Notes: generated by a model from the letters alone, not told the origin. DNA of 64,000 nucleotides from Dyella kyungheensis (GCF_016905005.1 NZ_JADIKC010000004.1:186001-250000), one strand, 5' to 3'. Numbered from the stretch's first letter, positions 35,927 to 45,021 are shown. A program made the numbers and translations.

Positions 35927-36865
35927 TCAACGCTTCTCTCGCGCCGGGCGCTGCTCCTCGACGAAGTACAGCGGGCGCTGCTTGCTCTCCGCGTAATTGC
36001 GTCCCAGGTACTCGCCGATCACGCCCAGCGCCAGCAACTGCACGCCGCCGATGAAAAGGATCGCCACCATCAGCGACGGATAGCCCTGCACCGGGTCGCC
36101 AAACAACAACGCCTTGCCGAACACCCACAGGCCGAACAGGAAGGACATCAGCGATGCCGCCAGGCCCACCCAGGTCGCGAGGCGCAACGGCGCGGTGGAG
36201 AACGAGGTGAACCCCTCGATGGCCAGTTGCAGCAGGCGCCAGTAGTTCCACTTGGTGGTGCCGGCCTGGCGTGGCTCGCGCAGGTAATAGACGGCCGTTT
36301 GCCGATAGCCGATCCAGGTGAACAGGCCTTTCATGAAGCGCTGGCGTTCGCGCAGCTGGTGCAATGCGTCCAGCGCGCGGCGGGAGAGCAGGCGGAAGTC
36401 GCCGGTATCGCGGGGCACGTGGATATCGGAGACGCGGTCCATGCTGCGATAGAACAGGGCGGAGGTCAGACGCTTAAAGCCGGTTTCCCCCTGGCGTGCG
36501 CTGCGCGTGGCGTAGACCACGTCGAAACCTTCGCGCCAACGTTCCACCAGGGCCGGAATCAGTTCCGGCGGGTCCTGCAGGTCGGCATCGATCACGATGG
36601 CGGCATCGGCGTCCACCTGGTCCAGGCCGGCGGTCATCGCCGCCTCCTTGCCGAAGTTGCGCGAGAGCTTGATCGCGCCGGTGCGGCCGTCACGCGCCGT
36701 CAGCGCGCTGATCAGCTGCCAGGTGGAGTCCGTGCTGCCGTCGTCGACGTAGAGCACCTCGCAATCGAGCGCCAGTTCGTCCAGCACCCGGCTGAGCCGG
36801 GCGTGGAAGGCATCCAGCACGGCCGACTCGTTGTAAGCCGGTACGACGACGGTGAGACGTGGCAT
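35927..36865 (-). CDS. Membrane-anchored GT2 glycosyltransferase (GtrB/DPM-like)
   Basis: 312 residues. GT2 motifs: VVVPAYNES, VLYVDDGSTDSTW, and the DxD region VIDADLQDPPEL, then DTGDFRLLSRRALDAL and AGTTKWNYWRLLQLA. Two C-terminal membrane helices (about 230-300) match the GtrB/ArnC type, which moves a sugar from a nucleotide to undecaprenyl phosphate at the inner membrane. No flippase or GtrC-like gene is adjacent, so the final acceptor is unknown. mtgA lies upstream on the same strand. Confidence 0.92.
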   Translation of the reverse strand: MPRLTVVVPAYNESAVLDAFHARLSRVLDELALDCEVLYVDDGSTDSTWQLISALTARDGRTGAIKLSRNFGKEAAMTAGLDQVDADAAIVIDADLQDPPELIPALVERWREGFDVVYATRSARQGETGFKRLTSALFYRSMDRVSDIHVPRDTGDFRLLSRRALDALHQLRERQRFMKGLFTWIGYRQTAVYYLREPRQAGTTKWNYWRLLQLAIEGFTSFSTAPLRLATWVGLAASLMSFLFGLWVFGKALLFGDPVQGYPSLMVAILFIGGVQLLALGVIGEYLGRNYAESKQRPLYFVEEQRPAREKR

Positions 36866-36939
36866 GGCGGCGTGAGGGTTCCTGAAAGGTGGGCAGATGC
36901 TAGTGCAGCGTCTCGCCCGTAGCGAGCGGCTGTGTCACG

Positions 36940-37680
36940 TCAGCGCCGTCGCGTATCGCGTGGCGCAGTCTGGCTTTGCAGGTAGCCCGGTCCGCCCAGA
37001 TGCGCCATCTGCTGCTGGATCCAGTTTGCCCGGCTTTGCACGTAGGCCGTAGGGCGATCCGCATGCAGACGGCGAGGGCTCGGCAGCACCGCAGCCAGGC
37101 GCGCCGCCTGCGCCGCGCTGAGACGCGCAGGCGGCACATGGAAGAACGCGTCGCTGGCCGCACCCACGCCGTAAATGCCGTCGCCCAGCTCGGCGCTGTT
37201 CATGTAAACCTCGAGAATGCGCTGCTTGGGCCAGCTCAGCTCGATCAGCACGGTGAAATACGCTTCCAGTCCTTTGCGGATGAAGCTGCGCCCGTTCCAC
37301 AGGAACAGGTTCTTGGCCGTCTGCTGGCTGATGGTGCTGGCCCCGCGCAGGCGCCGGCCTTCGTCGGCGGCATCGACCGCATCCTGGATGGAATCGAAAT
37401 CGAAGCCGTGGTGGTAGGGGAATTTCTGGTCCTCGCCGGCCACCATCGCCAGCGGCACATAGGGCGACACCTGGCTCCATGGCACCCAGCGGTGTTGCAG
37501 GTGAAAATCCTTCTCGCCATGGATGAGCGCGCCCAGCTGGCGCTCCATCATCACCGCCGAGGTCCACGGCGGCACGAAGCGCAGCACCAGCACCACCAGC
37601 CAGCTCAGTGCCAGCCAGGAGATCGCAAGCAGGACCAGGGTGCGGAGCAGACGGGCGGCGAACGGGCGTCGTGGAGTCAT
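36940..37680 (-). CDS. mtgA: Monofunctional peptidoglycan glycosyltransferase
   Basis: 246 residues, usual for MtgA. One N-terminal membrane anchor (about 10-35) and a GT51 domain: AMVAGEDQKFPYHHGFDFDSI with the catalytic Glu, RGASTISQQTAKNLFLW, RKGLEAYFTVLIELSWPKQRILEVYMNSAELGDGIYG split over the usual motifs. Polymerises lipid II into glycan strands on the periplasmic face of the inner membrane. It has no transpeptidase domain. Confidence 0.96.
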   Translation of the reverse strand: MTPRRPFAARLLRTLVLLAISWLALSWLVVLVLRFVPPWTSAVMMERQLGALIHGEKDFHLQHRWVPWSQVSPYVPLAMVAGEDQKFPYHHGFDFDSIQDAVDAADEGRRLRGASTISQQTAKNLFLWNGRSFIRKGLEAYFTVLIELSWPKQRILEVYMNSAELGDGIYGVGAASDAFFHVPPARLSAAQAARLAAVLPSPRRLHADRPTAYVQSRANWIQQQMAHLGGPGYLQSQTAPRDTRRR

Positions 37681-37811
37681 GGCGGCGCTTAGACGGAATT
37701 GGCGGCAGTATAGGAGGCGCCAGCCCCTTCCCCGATAGCCTGCTCCCGCGGTCGTTGTGCCCCGATGCAGGCGCCCCCATCTAGGGGGATTGTTCTTGAG
37801 AGGTCCATCCC

Positions 37812-38711
37812 GTGGAAACCGTGCTTGTCGAAGATGTCCTGCATCGCTTCATGCTCGAGCGCGCCGGCGTGCGCGGCGTGCTCGTTCGTCTTGGGCCGGC
37901 CTGGCGTGAAGTTGCCGGTCGTGCCCACTATCCCGCCGCGTTGCGTTCGGTGCTCGGCCAGACGCTGGTGGCCAGCGCCTTGCTGACCGGCAACATCAAG
38001 CTCGATGGTGCGCTCTCGGTGGAGCTGAAGAGCAGCGGTCCGCTGCGCCTATTGTTCGCCGAGTGCACCGATCGCGGTCGCCTGCGCGGCCTGGCGCGCT
38101 GGAACGATCCGTTGCCGGAAACATTGGATCTGGCAGCGATGCCCGAAGCCTACATGGCCATCACCATCGGCAATGCCGAGCGTGGCCAGCGCTACCAGGG
38201 CCTGGTCGACCTGCAGCATCCGGATCTGGCGTCGGCGCTGGAGAACTACTTCGGCCAGTCCGAGCAGTTGCCGGCACGCATCGTGCTGGCGGCCGATGGC
38301 GAGCACGCGGTGGGTCTGATGCTGCAGAAGCTGCCGGACGAGGGCGGTCACGACGCCGTGGAAGATGAAGACGCGTGGACGCGCATCCAGCATCTCACCG
38401 CCACGCTGGGTGCGCAGGAACTGCTCTCCACGCCGCCGGAACAGCTGTTGTACCGCCTCTATCACGAGGAATCCGTGCGCCTGTTCGATCCACGCCCGCT
38501 GGCGTTCGGCTGCAGCTGCACGCGTGAGCGCGTGGAGGCTGTGCTGCGCTCGCTCGGACGCGATGAAGTGGAAGCGGCGCTGGAAGCCCGCGAAGGCGAA
38601 ATCGAGGTGATCTGCGAGTTCTGCGCGCAGCGTTACACCTTCGACCGGGTGGATGCGGAGCATCTGCTCAGCGTGACGCCGGCGGCGAATGCGCCGCACA
38701 CGGCGCAATAA
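37812..38711 (+). CDS. hslO: Hsp33 redox-regulated chaperone
   Basis: 299 residues. The zinc/redox centre is intact: FGCSCTRERVEAVL and ICEFCAQRYTFD give the CxC...CxxC set. The N-terminal domain has VLVRLGPAWREVAGRAHYPAALRSVLGQ and LLTGNIKLDGALSVEL. Under oxidative unfolding it becomes an ATP-independent holdase in the cytoplasm. A terminator follows at 38730. Confidence 0.96.
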   Translation: METVLVEDVLHRFMLERAGVRGVLVRLGPAWREVAGRAHYPAALRSVLGQTLVASALLTGNIKLDGALSVELKSSGPLRLLFAECTDRGRLRGLARWNDPLPETLDLAAMPEAYMAITIGNAERGQRYQGLVDLQHPDLASALENYFGQSEQLPARIVLAADGEHAVGLMLQKLPDEGGHDAVEDEDAWTRIQHLTATLGAQELLSTPPEQLLYRLYHEESVRLFDPRPLAFGCSCTRERVEAVLRSLGRDEVEAALEAREGEIEVICEFCAQRYTFDRVDAEHLLSVTPAANAPHTAQ

Positions 38712-38729
38712 GCCCGCAAGAAGTTGAAT

Positions 38730-38762
38730 AAGGCCGGCCACCGAAAGGTGCCGGCCTTTCTC
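38730..38762 (+). terminator. Intrinsic terminator after hslO
   Basis: A GC-rich stem of about 12 bp with one bulged C and a GAAA loop, followed by TTTCTCTT. Lies 18 bases after the hslO stop. Confidence 0.85.
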
Positions 38763-38767
38763 TTGCC

Positions 38768-38914
38768 CGTCATTCCGGCGCACCCCGCAAAAGGGGGCAA
38801 GGGCCGGAATCCAGTAGCGTCTGTGCCCGGTTGTCGCGTTATGACAGCCTGCGTTGGAGGCGCCGCAATAATCCATCGCATCGCTACTGGATTCCGGCCT
38901 GCGCCGGAATGACG
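38768..38914. repeat. Dispersed inverted-repeat element, copy 2
   Basis: Second copy of the element at 26371-26498. The right arm (38883-38914) is identical to that of copy 1. The left arm carries a 19-base insertion (38783-38801) that is itself partly self-complementary (CCCC...GGGG). The centres share a CGGTT...AGCCTGCG block and the final CCATCGCATC. Sits between hslO and the converging GGDEF/EAL gene. Confidence 0.85.
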
Positions 38915-38955
38915 AACAGGCGGAATCGAGGCATTGGAACCAAAGGCGCGCCGCC

Positions 38956-41910
38956 CTACGGCAGCGCGAAATGATGCTCGCGCTGCAACCACACCTCGGC
39001 CATCTTCGGCGTGGCGAACAGGAAGCCCTGGCCGAAGCGGCAGCCGATGCGCAGCAGCGCCTCGCGCTGGTCCTCGTCCTCGATGCCTTCGGCGATCACC
39101 TGCATCTGCAGCGAATTGGCCAGCGCCTGGATGGCGCGCACCACCGCCGCGCCGTGACCGCCTTCGCGTGGCAGTTCGACGATGAAGGAACGGTCGATCT
39201 TCAGCGTCTCGATCGGGTACTGATGCAGGTAGCTCAGCGACGAATAGCCCGTGCCGAAATCGTCCAGCGCGATGCTCACGCCGTGCTCGCGCAGGTTGTC
39301 CAGCATGCGCTTCACCTGGATGGCGTTTTCCAGCAGCGCACGTTCGGTCACCTCGATGCGCAGGCAACGCGGCGGCACATGATGCGATTCGATGAGATCG
39401 AGCAGGCGCTTGTCCAGGTCCAGCGAACGGAAGTGGCGGCCCGATACGTTGATGCTGACGAAGCCGTCGCTGCCGGCCAACGCTTCGGCCTGCGCGCAGA
39501 CCTGTTCGAAGATCTGCCAGTCGATGCTTTCCGAGCAGCCGCTTTCCTCGGCCACGGCAAGAAAATCGCCAGGCGTCAGCAAGCCGCGATCCGGGTGCCG
39601 CCAGCGCAGCAGGGCTTCGTAGCCCACGGTGCGGCCGGTCTGCAGCGCCACGATCGGTTGGTAGAACGGCACGAATTCGTTGCGGCTCAGCGCGCGGCGC
39701 AGATCGCCTTCCATCTCCAGCAGCGACAGGGCTTCGCGGCGCAGGCGATCGTCGAACACGGCGGCACGGTGGCGGCCTTCGTCCTTGGCGCGATACATCG
39801 CCGCATCGGCGTCGCGCAGCAGTTCTTCCGGACGCTGGTAGTGCGGGCTGGGCAGCGCGATGCCAATCGAGGCCGAAGTAAAGATCTCCTTCGCACCGAG
39901 CCGGAACGGCGTCTGCAATTCGTCGATGATGCGCTCGGCGATGAGCATCGCCATCTTCGGATCGGTGATGCCTTCGGCCAGCACGGCGAATTCATCGCCG
40001 CCCAGGCGCGCCACCACGTCGCGCGTCTTCAGGCACGCGCGGATGCGGCCGCCGACCTGGAACAGCAGGTCGTCGCCGACCAGGTGGCCCACCGAGTCGT
40101 TGATCACCTTGAAGCGATCGAGATCGATGAACAGCACCGCGAACAATTCCTGCGTATCGCCGTGATAGCGCTGCAGTGCCTGTTCGAGGCGCTGCAGTAG
40201 CAGCGTGCGGTTGGGCAGGCCGGTCAGCGAGTCGTGCAGGGTTTCGTACTTGAGGCGGCGTTCCACGCGCTCGCGTTCGGCGATCTGTTCGCGCAGGTCG
40301 CGGTTGGCCAGGGCGAGGGCGCGGGTGCGTTCGGTGACGCGGCGCTCCAGGCTCGCATAGGCCTGCTTCAGCGACTCGGTGGTGTGCTTGCGTTGCAGGG
40401 CGTTGGCGACGTGGTAGCCGACGAAGGTGAGCAACTCCTGGTCGCGCACGTCGTAGGTGTGCTCGGGCGAGTAGCTCTGCACGGCCAGCACGCCCATGGC
40501 GCGATCGCCCCAGATCAGCGGCACGCCGAGCCAGCAGACAGACCGCGAGCCGCGATGGGTGATCTCGCCCATCTGCTGCAGGCGATCGAATTCGGTCGGA
40601 TCGGCCAGCAGCGGCTTGGCGTGGCGCAGCACGAACTCGGTCACGCCGCGGCCGTGCGCGCGCGGCAGGCGAACCGTGTCGAACTCGTCGACGGAGTACG
40701 GGAAACTGAGCGTTTTCTGCTCTTCGTCGAGCAACGCGATGTAGAAGTTGCGGGCGTACAACAGGCCGCCGATCACGCGGTGCACGGCGGCATAGAAGTT
40801 GTCGATGCTTTCCGAGGCGTTCGCCAACTCCGCGATGCGGAACAGCGCCGCCTGCAGCCGCTCGCCGCGCTGGCGCTGCAACACCTGCTGGCGCAGCACG
40901 CGGTTCGCTTCACGCAACGCGGCGGTGCGGCTGGACACGCGGCGCTCGAGTTCCTCATGCGCCTCGCGCCGTTCCAGCGCCGTCTGCACGTGCTTGGCGA
41001 CGTAGCTGAGCAGTTCGCGGTCGTGCTCGCTGTAATGCGTGTCTTCGCGATAACTTTGCATCACGATGCCGCCGACCACGCGGCCGTCGCGCAGCAACGG
41101 CACGCCGAGCCAGTGCTCGCAGACCGGGCCCAGCAGCACGAAGCGGCCCTTGAACTGCTCGGTCAGCTCGGCCACCGAGCCCATGATCGCCTGGCCGCTC
41201 TGCAACAGATTCCAGGTAAGGCTGTAGCGCATTTCCTGCAGCGGCACCGAGGCGTCGGGCGAGGGCGGGTCCTTGTCCATGGTGTCGACGTAGTACGGGA
41301 AGCGCACCGTGTCGGTGGCCGCGTCGTACAGCGCGATATAGAAATTCTCCGCATACATCAGGCTGCCGAGGATGGCGTGCAGCGAGTGCATCATCTCGGT
41401 CATGTTGTGCTCGGCGCCTGCCTGGTCGGCAATGGCGTAGAGCGCGCGCTGCAGGCGTTCGGCCAGCGCAAGACGGGAGATGGCTTCGTACAGGCGGGAG
41501 GTTTCCGCCAACTGGCGCAGGCGGCAGGCGAGTAGGCGTCCGATCCAGGAGAGGTTCTCTCTCATCGGATCCGAGATCGTGCCGGTAGGCAGGGCCAGCA
41601 CGAGCGAGCGCAAGCCCTGCGGGTCTTCGGCCAGGTCGAGTTGGGTGATCTGCTCGTTGGGGGCTTCCGTGTCGCCCAGCAACCGCCAGTGAAGGCTGCC
41701 CCCGATGCCCAGGTCGCGCAGCATCACCTCGCAGATTTCCGCCACGCTGGCAGCATCGCCCGCGCGGAAGAGTCGCTCCACCGCGGCGTGCATGGCCACG
41801 ACAGCGCTGTCCGTGGACCAGGAGGGCATCGTGCTGGAAGGGACCGAGGTCATCAGTCGTAGGTCGAATCCGGGCATTGTCGACAGGAAGGGACTATATA
41901 TCGCCTCCAT
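38956..41910 (-). CDS. GAF-GAF-GGDEF-EAL cyclic-di-GMP signalling protein
   Basis: 984 residues if the first ATG is used; ATG 41877 or 41853 are alternatives and none has a strong ribosome-binding site. Two paralogous GAF-like sensor domains (about 150-315 and 350-505) share the blocks YAENFYIALYD / YARNFYIALLD and EHWLGVPLL / VCWLGVPLI, each followed by a helical linker. The GGDEF domain (about 555-715) keeps GGDEF (637-641); the inhibitory RxxD site reads KTRD, so product inhibition may be reduced. The EAL domain (about 730-980) keeps YEALLRWRHP, FGTGYSSLSYL and EGIED. Both synthesis and hydrolysis look possible. No membrane segment, so cytoplasmic. Confidence 0.93.
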   Translation of the reverse strand: MEAIYSPFLSTMPGFDLRLMTSVPSSTMPSWSTDSAVVAMHAAVERLFRAGDAASVAEICEVMLRDLGIGGSLHWRLLGDTEAPNEQITQLDLAEDPQGLRSLVLALPTGTISDPMRENLSWIGRLLACRLRQLAETSRLYEAISRLALAERLQRALYAIADQAGAEHNMTEMMHSLHAILGSLMYAENFYIALYDAATDTVRFPYYVDTMDKDPPSPDASVPLQEMRYSLTWNLLQSGQAIMGSVAELTEQFKGRFVLLGPVCEHWLGVPLLRDGRVVGGIVMQSYREDTHYSEHDRELLSYVAKHVQTALERREAHEELERRVSSRTAALREANRVLRQQVLQRQRGERLQAALFRIAELANASESIDNFYAAVHRVIGGLLYARNFYIALLDEEQKTLSFPYSVDEFDTVRLPRAHGRGVTEFVLRHAKPLLADPTEFDRLQQMGEITHRGSRSVCWLGVPLIWGDRAMGVLAVQSYSPEHTYDVRDQELLTFVGYHVANALQRKHTTESLKQAYASLERRVTERTRALALANRDLREQIAERERVERRLKYETLHDSLTGLPNRTLLLQRLEQALQRYHGDTQELFAVLFIDLDRFKVINDSVGHLVGDDLLFQVGGRIRACLKTRDVVARLGGDEFAVLAEGITDPKMAMLIAERIIDELQTPFRLGAKEIFTSASIGIALPSPHYQRPEELLRDADAAMYRAKDEGRHRAAVFDDRLRREALSLLEMEGDLRRALSRNEFVPFYQPIVALQTGRTVGYEALLRWRHPDRGLLTPGDFLAVAEESGCSESIDWQIFEQVCAQAEALAGSDGFVSINVSGRHFRSLDLDKRLLDLIESHHVPPRCLRIEVTERALLENAIQVKRMLDNLREHGVSIALDDFGTGYSSLSYLHQYPIETLKIDRSFIVELPREGGHGAAVVRAIQALANSLQMQVIAEGIEDEDQREALLRIGCRFGQGFLFATPKMAEVWLQREHHFALP

Positions 41911-42118
41911 TCAGCTTTGTCGCTGGGTGCATGAACCGGGGAACCTAATTGATCCCGGGATGTCAAAAATTTGTAATCCAGCAACGGCCGGACTTGGCTC
42001 ACAAACTGGGAATCTGGGTGTTAGCAAAAAGTAAAATGTGGTATCGTCAGACCCGAGTTCGTCTCTGGGAGGGGGCGATCTAACCTTGTCCTACGGTATC
42101 GCGGGGGTTTTCGCGTTC

Positions 42119-43033
42119 ATGCGTCGTCTGTTCTTGTCATTGCCACTGCTGCTCATGCCGTTCGTTGCGGCAGGACAGACTGCGGCCAATGATCCGTACA
42201 GTGCCGCAGGACGCCTGCTTTCGCAGACGCCGGAACAGGCCTCGCCAGCCGCCGCGAACGGCGTGCCGCTGTGGCGTGGTGCCGATGGCCGCTGGCTCGC
42301 CCTACAGTCCAACAGTGACACGCTGGCGGCTACGCAGGGCGATTCGCCGCTGCAGTTCCGAGCTGTCGACTCGGCGACGGTGCAGTCCTCCGACATCCGC
42401 TATGGCATTGCTCCCAACGTGCAGGCGCACGTGGGTGTGAGCGAGCGCAACTGGGCGAACAACCAGGCGCCGCGCGTCATCGGCAGCGAAGTGGGGGCCA
42501 CCTATAGCGATGGCCGTTATGCGCTGGGCCTGAGCGTGGGTACCGACAATGTGCAGGGCGCCGCCACGTTGCCGCGCCTGTTGCCAGGTGCGTTGCCGGG
42601 CGTCAACGGTCTTTCCGCGTTCGACAGCAGCACGCAACTCAATGCGCGCGGCCGTTTTGCGCTGGACGGCAAGAGCGGCATCGATCTGGGTGCGAGCGTC
42701 GGCCGGGTTCGCCTGTTGCCGGGCAATGTGCTGGGCGTGAATGCGCTCGACCAGAAATCCGTCAGCTTCGGCGTCGACCGCGGCCCGTTGAGCGGCAGCA
42801 TCGTGGGTCGCACCATGGCGCCGGAAGCGGGCGTTCCCGGTGGTGCCGGCTACAACCCGGATCGTCGCTGGAACAGCATCGACCTGGGCGTGACCTGGCG
42901 TCTGCCGTGGCAGGGCCAGTTGAGCGTTGGCGCGCAAAACCTGTGGTCGTCGGGCAATGGCGTGAATACGCCGGCCGGTCCGGAACCTGACCAGTCGCGC
43001 ACGCCGTACGTGCAGTACCACCAAGATCTCTGA
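42119..43033 (+). CDS. Secreted or outer-membrane protein of unknown function
   Basis: 304 residues from ATG 42119. A clear signal peptide (MRRLFLSLPLLLMPFVAAGQ) precedes a region rich in alternating polar/apolar strands, for example VGATYSDGRYALGLSVG, RFALDGKSGIDLGASVGRV and SIDLGVTWRLPWQGQLSVGAQNL, which suggests a small beta-barrel. The C-terminus (PYVQYHQDL) does not end in the usual aromatic residue of a BAM signal, so the barrel is uncertain. No family recognised. An intrinsic terminator follows. Confidence 0.7.
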   Translation: MRRLFLSLPLLLMPFVAAGQTAANDPYSAAGRLLSQTPEQASPAAANGVPLWRGADGRWLALQSNSDTLAATQGDSPLQFRAVDSATVQSSDIRYGIAPNVQAHVGVSERNWANNQAPRVIGSEVGATYSDGRYALGLSVGTDNVQGAATLPRLLPGALPGVNGLSAFDSSTQLNARGRFALDGKSGIDLGASVGRVRLLPGNVLGVNALDQKSVSFGVDRGPLSGSIVGRTMAPEAGVPGGAGYNPDRRWNSIDLGVTWRLPWQGQLSVGAQNLWSSGNGVNTPAGPEPDQSRTPYVQYHQDL

Positions 43034-43067
43034 GTCGCGCCGTTTCTCTAGCGGCCGCACCAAAAGA

Positions 43068-43097
43068 AACGCCGGGCTTGGCCCGGCGTTTTCGTTT
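43068..43097. terminator. Bidirectional intrinsic terminator
   Basis: A 10-bp perfect stem (43068-43077 with 43081-43090), loop TTG, then TTTTCGTTT on the plus strand; AAAAGAAA upstream gives a T-run on the minus strand. Shared by the outer-membrane-like gene and the converging DUF4097 gene. Confidence 0.88.
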
Positions 43098-43113
43098 GGC
43101 GGCTCGCGGGGAT

Positions 43114-44016
43114 TCAATCCTGGCGACGGATGCGCAGGTCGCCGCTGAAGGTTTCGACAGTCATCTTGGCGCTGCCGGCGCCGACCGTCGTTTCCAGTTC
43201 GCTGCCCGGGCCATGTTCCGGCTTCTTCACCGTGCCGAAGTCGCTGCGCAGGTCGCCGCTGAAGGTCGACGCCTTGATCATCGCCGACAGGTTGGCCGGC
43301 ACCTGGATCTGCACGTCGCCGCTCATGCTGTCGACCGTGTAGGCGCCGTTGGGTGCGATACCGCCGCCCAACTGCACATCACCCGAGACGGTGCTGAGGC
43401 TGAGCTTGCGCCATGGGCCGCCATTCACGCGGATGCGACCGGAGACCGTCTGCAGGCTCGCTTCCGCGCCGACGTTCGGCGCGAGGATGTCGCCGCTCAC
43501 CGTCTGCAGGTTCACCTTGTCCGCATTGCCGGCGAGCTCGATGCTGCCGCTGACGGCGTCAGCGTCGATGCTGGGCGAGCGGGCGTTGATGCGCGCCTTG
43601 CCGCTGACGGTGTTGACCTTGATGACGCCGCCGTCGATGCCGTCGATGTTCATCGGCGCGCTGACCACGTCGACATCCAGCGATGCGCCCCTGGGTACGC
43701 GCACGTCCAGCGTGGTGCCGCCCATCGACGTGTCGCTGCCGAAGTTGAACCAGCCGGACTTGGCCGCCGATTCCACCTTGATGCTCAGGTTGCTGTCGCT
43801 GCCCACGATGGCCAGTGGCTTGGCGCCGTCGCCGAGGCGGCCGGTGACCTGGACCTGGTTGCGATCCCAGGCGCTCACGGTGACGTCGCCCTTGACGTTG
43901 CTGATGCTCACATGCGCATTGGGCGTGGCGTCGTGGCTGAGGTTGATGGGCGTGTCGGCCAAGGCCTGGCCGATCGACAGGCTGAGCAGGAGAGGGATGA
44001 CGCGTGCGGTTTTCAT
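43114..44016 (-). CDS. DUF4097-type beta-repeat secreted protein
   Basis: 300 residues from ATG 44016 (GGAG eight bases upstream). A signal peptide (MKTARVIPLLLSLSIGQALA) is followed by a beta-helix-like repeat in which TVSGD/TVSGK/AVSGS recurs roughly every 20-25 residues: NTVSGKARIN, DAVSGSIELAG, QTVSGDILAP, QTVSGRIRV, STVSGDVQLG, DSMSGDVQI, TFSGDLRS, ETFSGDLRI. This is the DUF4097/DUF4098 pattern. It lies 19 bases after the anti-sigma gene in an ECF sigma operon, so it is probably an envelope protein under that system; molecular role unknown. Confidence 0.85.
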   Translation of the reverse strand: MKTARVIPLLLSLSIGQALADTPINLSHDATPNAHVSISNVKGDVTVSAWDRNQVQVTGRLGDGAKPLAIVGSDSNLSIKVESAAKSGWFNFGSDTSMGGTTLDVRVPRGASLDVDVVSAPMNIDGIDGGVIKVNTVSGKARINARSPSIDADAVSGSIELAGNADKVNLQTVSGDILAPNVGAEASLQTVSGRIRVNGGPWRKLSLSTVSGDVQLGGGIAPNGAYTVDSMSGDVQIQVPANLSAMIKASTFSGDLRSDFGTVKKPEHGPGSELETTVGAGSAKMTVETFSGDLRIRRQD

Positions 44017-44035
44017 GGTGACGGCTCCGCTGGAC

Positions 44036-44473
44036 TCAACCAGCCTGGTGTTCGATCTGTCGCAGCTGCGACTGTTGTTTCTGCGTGCGCATGAGCAGGC
44101 GTTGCAGCGCCGGCGAATCGGGTGCCTGTTCCATCGCCTGGCGCAGCTCCATGTTGGCGGCGTCCAGTTCCACGGCCGCGCCGGCAAGGCGCGGGTCGTT
44201 CGGGCGCCAGCGGCTGGCATCGACGGTGTTGGCGGTGGCATTGGCCAGCGTGCTGTCGCGCAGGTGCACCGCCAGGCTGCCGGCAAACAGCGACAGTCCC
44301 ACGAAGCTGGCCGCGATGAGCCAGTTCTGCGGCTGCCGCCATGCGCGCCGGGTGGTGGGCGCGGTGACCTTGCCGGTGTCCAGCGCCGCATCGATGCCGG
44401 CCCACAGGTCGCGGTGTGGCGTTACCGGTTCGCGCAGGGCGCGGGTTTGACGCAGCCATTCGAATTCGTTCAT
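44036..44473 (-). CDS. Putative anti-sigma factor, single membrane segment
   Basis: 145 residues. A cytoplasmic N-terminal region (MNEFEWLRQTRALREP) with an acidic/aromatic start precedes one membrane helix (WLIAASFVGLSLFAGSLAV) and a periplasmic helical tail ending in a Gln-rich coiled coil. No zinc-binding HxxxCxxC motif is present. The assignment rests on its position: the ATG overlaps the stop of the ECF sigma gene by four bases. Confidence 0.7.
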   Translation of the reverse strand: MNEFEWLRQTRALREPVTPHRDLWAGIDAALDTGKVTAPTTRRAWRQPQNWLIAASFVGLSLFAGSLAVHLRDSTLANATANTVDASRWRPNDPRLAGAAVELDAANMELRQAMEQAPDSPALQRLLMRTQKQQSQLRQIEHQAG

Positions 44474-45021
44474 GAGCGTTCTCCCAATACTTTCCGCAGC
44501 AGCCCGCGGGCGCGATGCAATTGCGCCTTGGACGAACCCACCGCCATGCCGAGTTCGGCACCGATTTCCTCGTGTCGCCAACCTTCCACGTCGTGCAGCA
44601 CCAGCACGGCGCGCGCACGTGGCGGCAGTTTGCCGATCGCACGTTCCAGTTCGTCGCGTTCGGCGGCGCAGAACGGCGTTTCACCGTGATCGGGGATGTG
44701 GTCCTCGTCCATCATGGTGACCGGATCCGAACCGCGCGACCTGATGTCCATCAACGCGACATTCACCGCCAGGCGATACAGCCAGGTACTAAACGCGCTA
44801 TCGCCGCGAAAGCCTGACAACTTCTGCCAGGCGCGGATGAAAGCTTCCTGGGTGAGGTCTTCCGCACGGGCGTGGTCGTAACCGGCCAGTCGCAGGACGG
44901 CGCCGTAGATGCGGTCCACATGCGCCCGGTAGAGCCGCTGGAAGGCCGCGCGATCGCCGGACGCCGCCGCTTGGACGTCGTCCATGTCATGAGGCTCCGC
45001 GGCGGGTGCTGGCGGCGGCAT
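44470..45021 (-). CDS. ECF-family RNA polymerase sigma factor (RpoE-like)
   Basis: About 183 residues from ATG 45021; in-frame ATGs at 45054 and 44985 are possible. Region 2: YDHARAEDLTQEAFIRAWQKL and SAFSTWLYRLAVNVALMDIR. Region 4: LPPRARAVLVLHDVEGWRHEEIGAELGMAVGSSKAQLHRARGLL split over the helix-turn-helix. It is followed by the putative anti-sigma factor (ATGA overlap) and the DUF4097 protein, forming one three-gene unit. Probably responds to envelope stress; the signal is unknown. Confidence 0.93.
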   Translation of the reverse strand: MPPPAPAAEPHDMDDVQAAASGDRAAFQRLYRAHVDRIYGAVLRLAGYDHARAEDLTQEAFIRAWQKLSGFRGDSAFSTWLYRLAVNVALMDIRSRGSDPVTMMDEDHIPDHGETPFCAAERDELERAIGKLPPRARAVLVLHDVEGWRHEEIGAELGMAVGSSKAQLHRARGLLRKVLGERS

